Below, in pieces: positions 1-5,883 of a stretch of 5,883 nt of DNA. Position numbers and translations under genes: made by a program. The notes below the pieces were generated by a model that was given only the letters and a program-made list of their open reading frames with translations, was not told where the DNA came from and did not search any database. The stretch lies in assembly GCA_017631725.1 (NCBI GenBank), contig JAGBSS010000063.1, positions 1 through 5,883 on the forward strand. Reading direction: 5' to 3'. How positions within the stretch are numbered: the stretch's first letter is position 1; each line of letters begins with the position of its first letter. Origin of the DNA: Clostridia bacterium (GTDB taxonomy: Bacteria; Bacillota; Clostridia; Christensenellales; Borkfalkiaceae).

Positions 1-1877
1 AAAACCCTTTGGCAAGATGCCGCTTGTTCCCTTGCAGAACCATCGCCCGGTTTAATTGAGCAAACAACCGAACCATAAGAAGTGTTTTCTTTACTAAACC
101 CTAATTCTTCTGGCAAGCCTTGTTCTTTAACAGCCTTTGCCCTTTTAACGTAATCTGGGTCTTTTCTTGAAAGAGCAAACTCTGCAAGTTTAAGTGGGTT
201 AGAACGATAAGAAGAAGTTTCTCCAGATGGAATAAGTTCATCGGTAGTTGTGACAGGGTCTACTAAAACGGAAACTACTTTAAGCAATAAATTATCTTTA
301 AGATTTTCCATTTCTGGCCAATCGGCTATGTTGGGGCCGTAAACTAACTCTGCCTTTTTAACAGGTGCTTTGTTAGCACTAAATACCCTTGCTTTATAAA
401 TTTTGTTATCGAAACGATATTTTTTAATTCTGTTAGAATATTCTACGTCCATTGCAGAAGTTATAGCACCGCCATTTTTAGCAGTAGCAGCAATACTTCT
501 TGCATCCATTAAAGCAACGGCTGCAAGTTGGTTGCCAGATGGTTTGCTACCTTCTCTGCTTTCAAAGTTACGAGTGGTGTGACGGATAGATAAGCCGTTG
601 TTTTGTGGAACGTCTCCCGCACCGAAACAAGGTCCGCAGAAAGCAGTTTTTATAATAGAGCCGTTTTGCATAAGTTTGCCAACGTATCCGTTATCTAAAA
701 GCCCCTTATATACGGGTTGGCTAGAAGGATAAACGTCTAACGTGAAATCGCTATTGTTAATAGAAGTGTCGCCTAAAATTTGAGATGCTTCTGCAATATT
801 TTCGTAAGTACCACCGGCACAACCCGCAATAACGCCCTGTTCAACGTAAACCTTGCCGTTTTTAATTTTATCACGAAGTTTAAAGCCACCGTTCTTTAAA
901 AGTTTGTTACCTGCAACTTCTACTTCTGCTAAAAGTTCTTCTGCCCTTGCGTTAAACTCTTTAATGGTGTACGCGTTTGATGGGTGGAAAGGAAGGGCTA
1001 TCATAGGCTCTATTTTAGAAAGGTCTATAACAATACCCCTGTCGTAATATGCACCTTCTGTAGCCCTAATTTCTTTATATGCACCTGCCCTGCCGTGCTC
1101 TACAAAATATTTTTGAGTTTTAGCATCGGTTTCCCAAACAGAAGATAAACAGGTGGTTTCCGTGGTCATAACGTCTATGCCGTTTCTAAAGTCCATAGAA
1201 AGACCTTTAATTCCAGGGCCGATAAATTCTAATACTCTGTTTTTAACAAAACCGCATTTAAAGGTGGCTTTGCAAAGAGCAAGAGCAACGTCGTGCGGGC
1301 CAACACCCTTTCTAACTTTACCCTTTAAGTATACCGCAACAATTTCCGGCATATCTATATCGTAGGTTTTATCTAAAAGTTGTTTTACAAGTTCTGGGCC
1401 ACCTTCACCAACAGCCATAGTGCCTAATGCACCATAACGGGTGTGTGAATCTGAACCTAAAATCATACTACCACAAAAAGCACGGGTTTCACGCATATAT
1501 TGGTGAATTACTGCTAAATGTGGGGGGACAAACGTTCCACCGTATTTTCTTGCGGCAGAAAGACCAAACACGTGGTCATCTTCGTTAATAGTTCCACCAA
1601 CAGCACATAAAGAGTTGTGGCAGTTTGTTAAAGTGTATGGAATAGGGAAACTTTCTAATCCACTTGCCTTTGCCGTTTGAATAATGCCAACGTACGTTAT
1701 ATCGTGCGAGGTAATTTCATCGAATTTTATTTTAAGTTTTTCATCGCTATTAGAAGTGTTGTGTTTGGATAAAATAGAATAACTTATAGTTTTTTTGCTT
1801 GCCGTTTTGTCTACAGATTTAGCACGAATAAGTTTTCCACCTTGATAATAAACACCCTTTTGAATAAGTTTAATCAT
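1..1877 (-). CDS. ybhJ: Aconitase-superfamily hydratase, YbhJ-like (3' end outside window)
   Basis: An uninterrupted minus-strand frame of about 625 codons begins at ATG 1877-1875 and runs off the left edge. It belongs to the aconitase superfamily, whose members use a [4Fe-4S] cluster to dehydrate and rehydrate hydroxy-acids. Visible landmarks are GSDSHT (residues 141-146), cluster cysteines C353, C414 and C417 (in GCAGG and CGPC), and the arginine pair R436/R441 in RNFESR. The start of the swivel domain, DGSARE with R616, matches the aconitase GSSRE substrate loop. The 61- and 3-residue cysteine spacings resemble mitochondrial aconitase (63 and 3). The N-terminus and the block [11 protein letters not shown] near residue 85 resemble the E. 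coli YbhJ branch more than AcnA, AcnB or LeuC, judged from memory. The substrate of that branch is not established to my knowledge. About 130 C-terminal residues should be missing. GGAGAT at 1886-1881 supports the start. The protein has no signal peptide and is probably cytosolic. Family membership is near certain; the subfamily is likely. Confidence 0.9.
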   Translation of the reverse strand, partial: MIKLIQKGVYYQGGKLIRAKSVDKTASKKTISYSILSKHNTSNSDEKLKIKFDEITSHDITYVGIIQTAKASGLESFPIPYTLTNCHNSLCAVGGTINEDDHVFGLSAARKYGGTFVPPHLAVIHQYMRETRAFCGSMILGSDSHTRYGALGTMAVGEGGPELVKQLLDKTYDIDMPEIVAVYLKGKVRKGVGPHDVALALCKATFKCGFVKNRVLEFIGPGIKGLSMDFRNGIDVMTTETTCLSSVWETDAKTQKYFVEHGRAGAYKEIRATEGAYYDRGIVIDLSKIEPMIALPFHPSNAYTIKEFNARAEELLAEVEVAGNKLLKNGGFKLRDKIKNGKVYVEQGVIAGCAGGTYENIAEASQILGDTSINNSDFTLDVYPSSQPVYKGLLDNGYVGKLMQNGSIIKTAFCGPCFGAGDVPQNNGLSIRHTTRNFESREGSKPSGNQLAAVALMDARSIAATAKNGGAITSAMDVEYSNRIKKYRFDNKIYKARVFSANKAPVKKAELVYGPNIADWPEMENLKDNLLLKVVSVLVDPVTTTDELIPSGETSSYRSNPLKLAEFALSRKDPDYVKRAKAVKEQGLPEELGFSKENTSYGSVVCSIKPGDGSAREQAASCQRV

Positions 1878-1919
1878 AATATCTCCGTTTGTTTAGCATT
1901 TAACCTTTAAGTTTATATA

Positions 1920-1948
1920 ATTATATAATATTAATCTAAAATTTGCAA
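1920..1948 (-). promoter_or_regulatory. Promoter of the YbhJ-like hydratase gene
   Basis: On the minus strand, TTGCAA (1948-1943) and a perfect TATAAT (1925-1920) are separated by exactly 17 bases, a good sigma-A-type match. Transcription would start near 1913, giving a leader of about 36 bases that contains the GGAGAT ribosome binding site (1886-1881). The assignment rests on consensus alone. Confidence 0.7.
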
Positions 1949-1976
1949 CAAAAAGGTCTTAAAAAAAGGTTTGTTA

Positions 1977-2005
1977 TTGATTTTTATCCTTTAAAGTAGT
2001 AAAAT
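1977..2005 (+). promoter_or_regulatory. Promoter of the small membrane protein gene
   Basis: TTGATT (1977-1982) and TAAAAT (2000-2005) are separated by 17 bases on the plus strand. The predicted start of transcription (about 2011-2013) falls at the AGGTGA ribosome binding site (2012-2017), so the leader would be only about 10 bases. It lies back to back with the hydratase promoter, with 28 bases between the two -35 boxes. Confidence 0.5.
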
Positions 2006-2021
2006 ATATATAGGTGATTAT

Positions 2022-2483
2022 ATGAAGACTTTTAAATTTAAATTTATGCCTATTGTTAAGGTATTGTTAGTTTTAATTATGGCAATTGCTCTTTTTGGAT
2101 TGGCTTTTAACCTTTATAATTTGGTTTCTTTTGTAAAAGCAAACCTTTTAAAAACGGAAAAGTTAATTGCAAGCATTGTTTTTATTGTAATAACTATTCT
2201 TTTAATTATATTTTCCGTTTCGGTATTCTTTAGCAGTAAATATAGTATATTAGAAAATAAGGTGCTTTTAAAATTTGGTTTTTTTAAAACCAAGTATTTA
2301 ATAAGCGAGATTTTATGTTTTACTCACTTTAAAAAAAGTGATAAACTCGTATGCTATTTTAAAAATGGAGAATACACAGTTATAAACGTAGACAGTAAAG
2401 CCTTTCAAGACTTTGTTTCGCAAATAAAAACTGCCAACCCCGATATTTTATTCAACGATAACTTTGATGAAACAAATGCTTAA
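2022..2483 (+). CDS. Small membrane protein, two TM helices plus probable bacterial PH-like domain
   Basis: This 153-residue protein starts at ATG 2022, preceded by AGGTGA at 2012-2017. Two strongly hydrophobic segments (about residues 12-38 and 48-70) form a membrane hairpin with only a short linker. The rest (about 72-140) is soluble and rich in beta-strand-forming residues. It opens with a pattern of the type YSI-x-ENKVLLKFGFFKTKYLI-x-EI, which resembles the start of bacterial PH-like domains (DUF304/YdbT type), where a strand, a glycine turn and a second strand lead into an isoleucine-rich stretch. The likely topology is both ends in the cytosol with the domain at the membrane face. No catalytic motif is visible. 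The gene has its own promoter and ends 23 bases before the promoter of the mgtE leader, so it need not share regulation with mgtE. It could also be an unrelated lineage-specific membrane protein; the PH-like call comes from pattern only. Confidence 0.75.
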   Translation: MKTFKFKFMPIVKVLLVLIMAIALFGLAFNLYNLVSFVKANLLKTEKLIASIVFIVITILLIIFSVSVFFSSKYSILENKVLLKFGFFKTKYLISEILCFTHFKKSDKLVCYFKNGEYTVINVDSKAFQDFVSQIKTANPDILFNDNFDETNA

Positions 2484-2506
2484 CAATAAAAAATTTATAA
2501 AAATGG

Positions 2507-2535
2507 TTGACAATATAATAAATAAGGGGTAAAAT
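2507..2535 (+). promoter_or_regulatory. Promoter of the riboswitch-mgtE transcript
   Basis: A perfect -35 box TTGACA (2507-2512) is followed after 17 bases by TAAAAT (2530-2535). Transcription would begin near 2542, giving a leader of about 230 bases ahead of mgtE. This is the best -35 match in the window, as expected for a unit controlled mainly by attenuation downstream. Confidence 0.75.
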
Positions 2536-2550
2536 TTTATTGAAGTTAAT

Positions 2551-2703
2551 ACTTATTCCGGTAGGTAAGGCTACCATAGGGATACGGATTGCTACCGCGA
2601 AACGGTGGAGACAACGTTAGCAGGTCAAAAGGTTTTGTCGAAAACAAGGCATAACCTAACGCAGTTACACAGCCCTACGGTGCTAAAGCCAGCATGGTTA
2701 GTT
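2551..2703 (+). ncRNA. M-box (ykoK) Mg2+ riboswitch aptamer
   Basis: The leader matches the M-box class recalled from B. subtilis mgtE (ykoK). The conserved 5' block lies at 2562-2583 (TAGGTAAGGCTACCATAGGG and following bases), and the conserved 3' block GTGCTAAAGC at 2680-2689. Helices seen between them are 2592-2597 with 2603-2608 (loop CGAAA), 2615-2620 with 2656-2661 (CGTTAG/CTAACG), and 2632-2636 with 2641-2645 (loop GTCG). A closing P1 helix can be drawn between 2551-2557 and 2696-2702, with six of seven positions pairing when G-U is allowed. M-box RNAs fold compactly around several Mg2+ ions and turn the downstream gene off at high Mg2+. The position directly before mgtE and a terminator fits this. 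Edges are approximate. Confidence 0.92.
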
Positions 2704-2731
2704 CGCCTTTTTAAAGGGGTTTGATTTTGTG

Positions 2732-2761
2732 TTCCTACCATTTTTGGTGGGAATTTTTTTT
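2732..2761 (+). terminator. Riboswitch-controlled intrinsic terminator
   Basis: An 8-pair stem, 2732-2739 (TTCCTACC) with 2746-2753 (GGTGGGAA, one G-U pair), closes a 6-base loop and is followed directly by eight T residues (2754-2761). It lies between the M-box aptamer and the mgtE ribosome binding site, the expected place for an expression platform acting by transcription attenuation. The last T abuts the ribosome binding site, so read-through is needed to translate mgtE. Confidence 0.9.
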
Positions 2762-2771
2762 GGAGGTTAAA

Positions 2772-4142
2772 ATGACGGAAGAATTACAAATTTCATATGA
2801 AAAACTTGCCTACTTTTTTGAAAACCGTATGTTTGCGGACCTTCGAATGTCACTCCTTGATATGCAACCTGCGGATATCGCACAATTTATGGAAGAAAAT
2901 TTAGAAGAAAAAGAACTTTTAGTTTTCTTTAGGCTTTTACCAAAAGAACTTGCTTCAGACGTTTTTATTGAAATAGATTCTGATATGCAAGAAGATTTAA
3001 TTAAAGCCTTTACCGATAAAGAATTAAAAGCCGTTATAGACGACATGTTTTTAGACGATGCCGTTGACGTTATAGAAGAAATGCCTGCAAACGTTGTAAA
3101 AAGAATTCTTCGTATGGCAGATGCAGAAAACAGAAAGCAAATAAACGAACTTTTAGCCTATCCAGACGATTCTGCCGGCTCTCTTATGACTCCGGAATTT
3201 ATTTCCCTTTCTTCTCGTATGACGGTAGAAGCTGCTTTTGACAAAATTAGGCGCACGGGCATTAACAAAGAAAGTATTTATACTTGCTACGTAGTAAATT
3301 CTAAAAAAGTGCTTATCGGCGTGGTCACCGCTAAAGACCTTTTAGTTTCTGAAAAAGATGCTTTAATAGAAGATATTATGGACACGGGTATTATTACCGT
3401 AGAAACTCTTGAAGACAAAGAACAAGTTGCTTTAAAGTTCTCTAAATACGACTCTTTGGCTCTTCCCGTTATAGATAAAGAAGGTTGTATAGTTGGTGTT
3501 GTAACAGTCGACGACGCGGTAGACGTTTTACAAGAAGAAGCCACCGAAGATATTCACAAAATGGCGGCTATTAGCCCTACCGAAAAGCCTTATTTAAAGC
3601 AATCGGTGTTTAGCATTTGGAAATCAAGGGTGCTATGGCTTGTAATACTTATGGTTTCCGCAACGTTTACAAGTATGATTTTATCTGGATATGAAGATAA
3701 AATTGCACACATTGCCCCCGTTTTATACGCATTTGTTCCAATGCTTATGGGAACGGCAGGTAATGCTGGCGGACAAGCATCGGTTACCGTAATAAGGGCG
3801 ATTGCCTTGGGCGAAGTAGATTTTAAAGATATTTTTAAGGTTATTTTAAAAGAACTTTTAGCATCTTGCCTAATTGGTTTAACGGTTGCGGTTGTTTGTT
3901 TTGGCAAACTTATGCTTATAGATAGACTTTATAACGAAATTAGTATAAACGTTGCCCTATTAGTTTCGGGTGTTTGCTTTATAAGTATTGTTTTAAGTAA
4001 ACTTGTTGGTTGTGTTCTTCCTCTTTTTGCAAAAAAGGTTAAGTTAGACCCTGCCGTTGTAGCAAGTCCGTTTATGACAACTATTGTAGACGTTTTGTCG
4101 TTAATAATTTACTGCTCTCTTTCAATAGCAATTTTAGGATAA
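2772..4142 (+). CDS. mgtE: Magnesium channel/transporter MgtE
   Basis: This 456-residue inner-membrane Mg2+ channel has the usual family length and domain order. An alpha-helical acidic N domain (about 1-130) leads into the conserved YPDDSAGSLMTPE (130-142). Two CBS domains follow (about 138-198 and 203-262), then a connecting plug helix and five membrane helices (about 287-304, 311-331, 362-384, 393-419, 429-455). Pore signatures are present: PMLMGTAGNAGGQ (323-335) and DPAVVASPFMTTIVD (426-440). D440 sits where Thermus MgtE has its pore aspartate D432. In the family, Mg2+ bound between the N, CBS and plug regions closes the pore. ATG 2772 was chosen because GGAGG (2762-2766) lies just upstream. 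A longer in-frame TTG start at 2721 would translate the terminator hairpin. Expression should fall when Mg2+ is high, through the M-box leader. No key residue looks missing. Confidence 0.97.
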   Translation: MTEELQISYEKLAYFFENRMFADLRMSLLDMQPADIAQFMEENLEEKELLVFFRLLPKELASDVFIEIDSDMQEDLIKAFTDKELKAVIDDMFLDDAVDVIEEMPANVVKRILRMADAENRKQINELLAYPDDSAGSLMTPEFISLSSRMTVEAAFDKIRRTGINKESIYTCYVVNSKKVLIGVVTAKDLLVSEKDALIEDIMDTGIITVETLEDKEQVALKFSKYDSLALPVIDKEGCIVGVVTVDDAVDVLQEEATEDIHKMAAISPTEKPYLKQSVFSIWKSRVLWLVILMVSATFTSMILSGYEDKIAHIAPVLYAFVPMLMGTAGNAGGQASVTVIRAIALGEVDFKDIFKVILKELLASCLIGLTVAVVCFGKLMLIDRLYNEISINVALLVSGVCFISIVLSKLVGCVLPLFAKKVKLDPAVVASPFMTTIVDVLSLIIYCSLSIAILG

Positions 4143-4143
4143 T

Positions 4144-4174
4144 AAAAAACCCCATTTAACCATGGGGTTTTTTT
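4144..4174. terminator. Bidirectional intrinsic terminator between convergent genes
   Basis: A 12-pair perfect inverted repeat, AAAAAACCCCAT (4144-4155) and ATGGGGTTTTTT (4162-4173), encloses a 6-base loop. Read on the plus strand, the GC core is followed by seven T residues (4168-4174); read on the minus strand, by six. It starts 2 bases after the mgtE stop and ends 1 base before the minus-strand GH20 stop (4178-4176), so it serves both genes. Confidence 0.93.
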
Positions 4175-4175
4175 A

Positions 4176-5777
4176 TTAAATTCTGTTTGGAGATGCACTT
4201 ACAATCCAATTGCAAACGACAGGGGTTTTAAAAGGTTCTTCACCTTCGAAAAAACAAAGTTCTTTTTCGCTTAATTCTAAAATTTCCTTCGTTTTGCCAT
4301 CTAAATAATCTTTTAGGCGTTCTCTACAACTAATAAGTCTTTGTTTTAGTCCGCCAAAACGCAAATCATGCGCGTCGAAACCACCCGGTTTATTATCTAA
4401 AAGCCAAGCCTTTTTAAACGATTTATAAAAAACGTTTAACCTAGATAGAATTTTATTGTAATCACCTAAAATTCTCGTCAACTCCTCTCTATCGTTTTCT
4501 TGATACGCCTTTCTTTGTTTGCTACCCAACTCCGCCTTTAAGGATAAAACCGAACATAATTTTGCCTCTACGTCAAACAAATAGGCATACTCTCCTTTTT
4601 TTGAATATTTTTTCAAAATAGGGACCATTTTTTTGTATTTTTCACTTGCTCCCTTTAAAATAGTCGTATCTAACACGCCGTTAAATGGGTCACTAAAAAG
4701 GGCGTATTTACAAACGTTAGTGTCAATTTTAATATCCTGACCTATAAGATTTGGCAAGTCTAAATTGAAGAAAGCGCTATAATCTTCACCCGTTTTTATA
4801 TTAAATTCTTTTTTAATTTTTTCTTCGTCCGTTTCACCTTCGTAAAATCTTCTAATCGCATAAAGAGCTGGCAAAAGTGCAAAAACCGAACATTCTCTGC
4901 CGTCGTCTCCCCACATAGTCATAAATACGTTTTCTACACCATTCTCACGGCAAGCGGAAATTGCAGGTTTCATACTCATTAAGGTATAAGTGTTTCTAGG
5001 TGCAAAGCCGACCCAAGACCAAGCCCCTCCCGCAAACCACAATTCTCTATTAAACTCTTTGTGAATTTTAATCGCTTTATCAAAATGCTCGAATTCGGTG
5101 TTGTAGTAATCCCAATATATTAAACCAATGTTTTCCGGCACGAGTTCTTTAACGGAATTTGGCACAACGTTATCTTCATAGTTGAAAGAATCTCCATTTG
5201 AAATGCGCATAAACGTATCCGACCACATAATAGGCTTAAAATTATATTTTTTAGCAATTTCACACACTTTTTTTAAGTGTTTTAATAAAATGCTAAACCT
5301 ATCTTGATAGCCGTTTTTGGTTAAATATTTGCCAAGCCCAAGCATAGTCGCCTCGTCCATGCCAATATTGACGTAATTAGTGGTATAGCATTCCCTTAAA
5401 GTCTTGAAAATATTTTCTATAAGTTTATACGTTCTCTCTTCTCCAACCATTAAAATATCTATAGCATCGTGAATTTTTTCGTATGCCGGCCAATAAAAAA
5501 TTTGATTTAAGTGAGCAAGAGTTTGAATACAAGGAACGAGCTCTACGTTTACTTCTTTGCAATATTTAACAAGTTCTTTAATTTCCTCTTTCGTGTATCC
5601 CCCGCGAAGATGTCCAAAATAGGGTTCTCCATCAACCTTTATCGTATCTTCCGTGTAAAGTTGAAGCATGTTATATCCAAAAGAAGATATTATTTCGGCA
5701 AATTTTTTAACTCTATCCACCTTCATAACTCCGTTTCTAGAGCAGTCTATCATAACACCAAAGAAATTTTTCCCCAT
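4176..5777 (-). CDS. Family 20 glycoside hydrolase, cytosolic beta-N-acetylhexosaminidase type
   Basis: This 533-residue protein lacks a signal peptide or membrane segment, so it probably acts in the cytosol on imported oligosaccharides, releasing terminal N-acetylglucosamine or N-acetylgalactosamine. The sequence fits the GH20 (beta/alpha)8 barrel, about residues 1-310. It starts with the strand GVMIDCSRNGVM (R14 a likely sugar-binding arginine), then YTEDT (41-45) and a conserved histidine in QTLAHLN (H89). The adjacent catalytic pair D141-E142 is in IGMDEA, with E142 the likely general acid and D141 assisting substrate-assisted catalysis through the N-acetyl group. Aromatic pocket residues are W222, W253, W255 and W289 (in MWGDDG). 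The C-terminal part (about 340-533) is charged and probably helical. It resembles the intracellular GH20C type of Firmicutes, from memory. GGAGG at 5787-5783 lies 5 bases before ATG 5777. The gene has its own promoter and no sugar-uptake gene is visible beside it. The exact substrate is inferred, not shown. Confidence 0.92.
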   Translation of the reverse strand: MGKNFFGVMIDCSRNGVMKVDRVKKFAEIISSFGYNMLQLYTEDTIKVDGEPYFGHLRGGYTKEEIKELVKYCKEVNVELVPCIQTLAHLNQIFYWPAYEKIHDAIDILMVGEERTYKLIENIFKTLRECYTTNYVNIGMDEATMLGLGKYLTKNGYQDRFSILLKHLKKVCEIAKKYNFKPIMWSDTFMRISNGDSFNYEDNVVPNSVKELVPENIGLIYWDYYNTEFEHFDKAIKIHKEFNRELWFAGGAWSWVGFAPRNTYTLMSMKPAISACRENGVENVFMTMWGDDGRECSVFALLPALYAIRRFYEGETDEEKIKKEFNIKTGEDYSAFFNLDLPNLIGQDIKIDTNVCKYALFSDPFNGVLDTTILKGASEKYKKMVPILKKYSKKGEYAYLFDVEAKLCSVLSLKAELGSKQRKAYQENDREELTRILGDYNKILSRLNVFYKSFKKAWLLDNKPGGFDAHDLRFGGLKQRLISCRERLKDYLDGKTKEILELSEKELCFFEGEEPFKTPVVCNWIVSASPNRI

Positions 5778-5782
5778 ATAAA

Positions 5783-5809
5783 CCTCCGAAATATCTTTTT
5801 ATTATTTTA
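5783..5809 (-). promoter_or_regulatory. Extended -10 promoter and ribosome binding site of the GH20 gene
   Basis: On the minus strand TAAAAT (5809-5804) is preceded by TGA, giving the extended -10 form TG-N-TAAAAT. No good -35 hexamer lies 17 bases upstream, where the sequence is a T run, and an extended -10 can compensate for that. Transcription would start near 5797, followed by GGAGG at 5787-5783 and ATG at 5777. The ribosome binding site is clear; the promoter is a fair guess. Confidence 0.5.
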
Positions 5810-5840
5810 TCACATATAAGTAAAAAAAAATATGATAAAA
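5805..5840. repeat. Inverted repeat overlapping the GH20 promoter, possible operator
   Basis: TTTTATCA (5805-5812) and TGATAAAA (5833-5840) are perfect 8-base inverted copies 20 bases apart. The arm nearer the gene overlaps the predicted -10 box. The centre-to-centre distance of 28 bases is close to three helical turns, so a dimeric repressor could bind both arms. In such AT-rich DNA the match could be chance, and no regulator gene is adjacent. Confidence 0.35.
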
Positions 5841-5883
5841 CGTAAAAAAAATATTAAATTCTTATCAAAAAACACAGTGAATA

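Noticed and set aside
853..1365. Plus-strand open frames at 853-1047 and 1153-1365
   Set aside because: They lie wholly inside the hydratase coding region on the opposite strand and resemble no known family.
2706..2717. CCTTTTTAAAGG palindrome as a second terminator in the mgtE leader
   Set aside because: The stem is AT-rich with almost no loop and lacks a T run directly after it. It more likely lies in the linker between aptamer and terminator.
2721..2771. In-frame TTG start at 2721 that would add 17 residues to MgtE
   Set aside because: The extension would translate the terminator hairpin and T run. A strong GGAGG stands right before ATG 2772, and the added residues look unlike a MgtE N-terminus.
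2484..2771. Leader as a tRNA, T-box or other small RNA gene
   Set aside because: The conserved blocks match the M-box class, the downstream gene is mgtE, and no tRNA arms or T-box motif were found.
2810..3907. Minus-strand open frames at 2810-3046, 3287-3544 and 3590-3907
   Set aside because: They are antisense shadows of mgtE, rich in Ser/Thr as expected for reverse reading, with no credible ribosome binding context.
5511..5819. Plus-strand 102-residue open frame
   Set aside because: It is antisense to the GH20 gene over most of its length and extends into that gene's promoter. The GH20 frame is strongly supported by its motifs.
5841..5883. Start of another gene or an additional promoter at the right edge
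   Set aside because: TTGATA is present on the minus strand but no -10 box lies at a workable distance, and too little sequence remains to support a coding call.

Overview
The window reads as AT-rich DNA (roughly 35-40% G+C by eye) from a low-GC Gram-positive bacterium, most likely a clostridia-like Firmicute of a gut or similar anaerobic habitat. The reasons are strong GGAGG-type ribosome binding sites, sigma-A-type promoters with 17-base spacers, an M-box magnesium riboswitch ahead of mgtE, rho-independent terminators, and protein families typical of this group. The genus cannot be fixed from this sequence. No mobile element, CRISPR array, rRNA or tRNA was seen.

Layout. Positions 1-1877 (minus strand) hold most of an aconitase-superfamily hydratase of the YbhJ type. 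Its C-terminal end lies beyond the left edge of the window. A 144-base divergent promoter region (1878-2021) separates it from a small two-helix membrane protein with a probable bacterial PH-like domain (2022-2483, plus strand). A 288-base leader follows (2484-2771), with a promoter, an M-box (ykoK) Mg2+ riboswitch and its intrinsic terminator, ahead of mgtE (2772-4142, plus strand), a CBS-domain-gated magnesium channel. A bidirectional terminator (4144-4174) sits between mgtE and a convergent gene for a cytosolic family 20 glycoside hydrolase (4176-5777, minus strand). The right end (5778-5883) carries that gene's ribosome binding site, a probable extended -10 promoter and a candidate operator-like inverted repeat.

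How the parts work together. Each gene appears to have its own promoter, so this is a set of single-gene transcription units and not an operon. The best understood unit is the mgtE locus. The RNA leader should sense intracellular Mg2+ and stop transcription when Mg2+ is plentiful, while the MgtE protein closes its own pore through its cytosolic domains under the same condition. The hydratase and the hexosaminidase look like housekeeping or catabolic enzymes with no evident link to magnesium. No previously undescribed multi-gene system is evident. The points most worth a second look are the riboswitch switching helix, the substrate of the orphan hydratase, the unplaced PH-like membrane protein, and the operator-like repeat before the GH20 gene.
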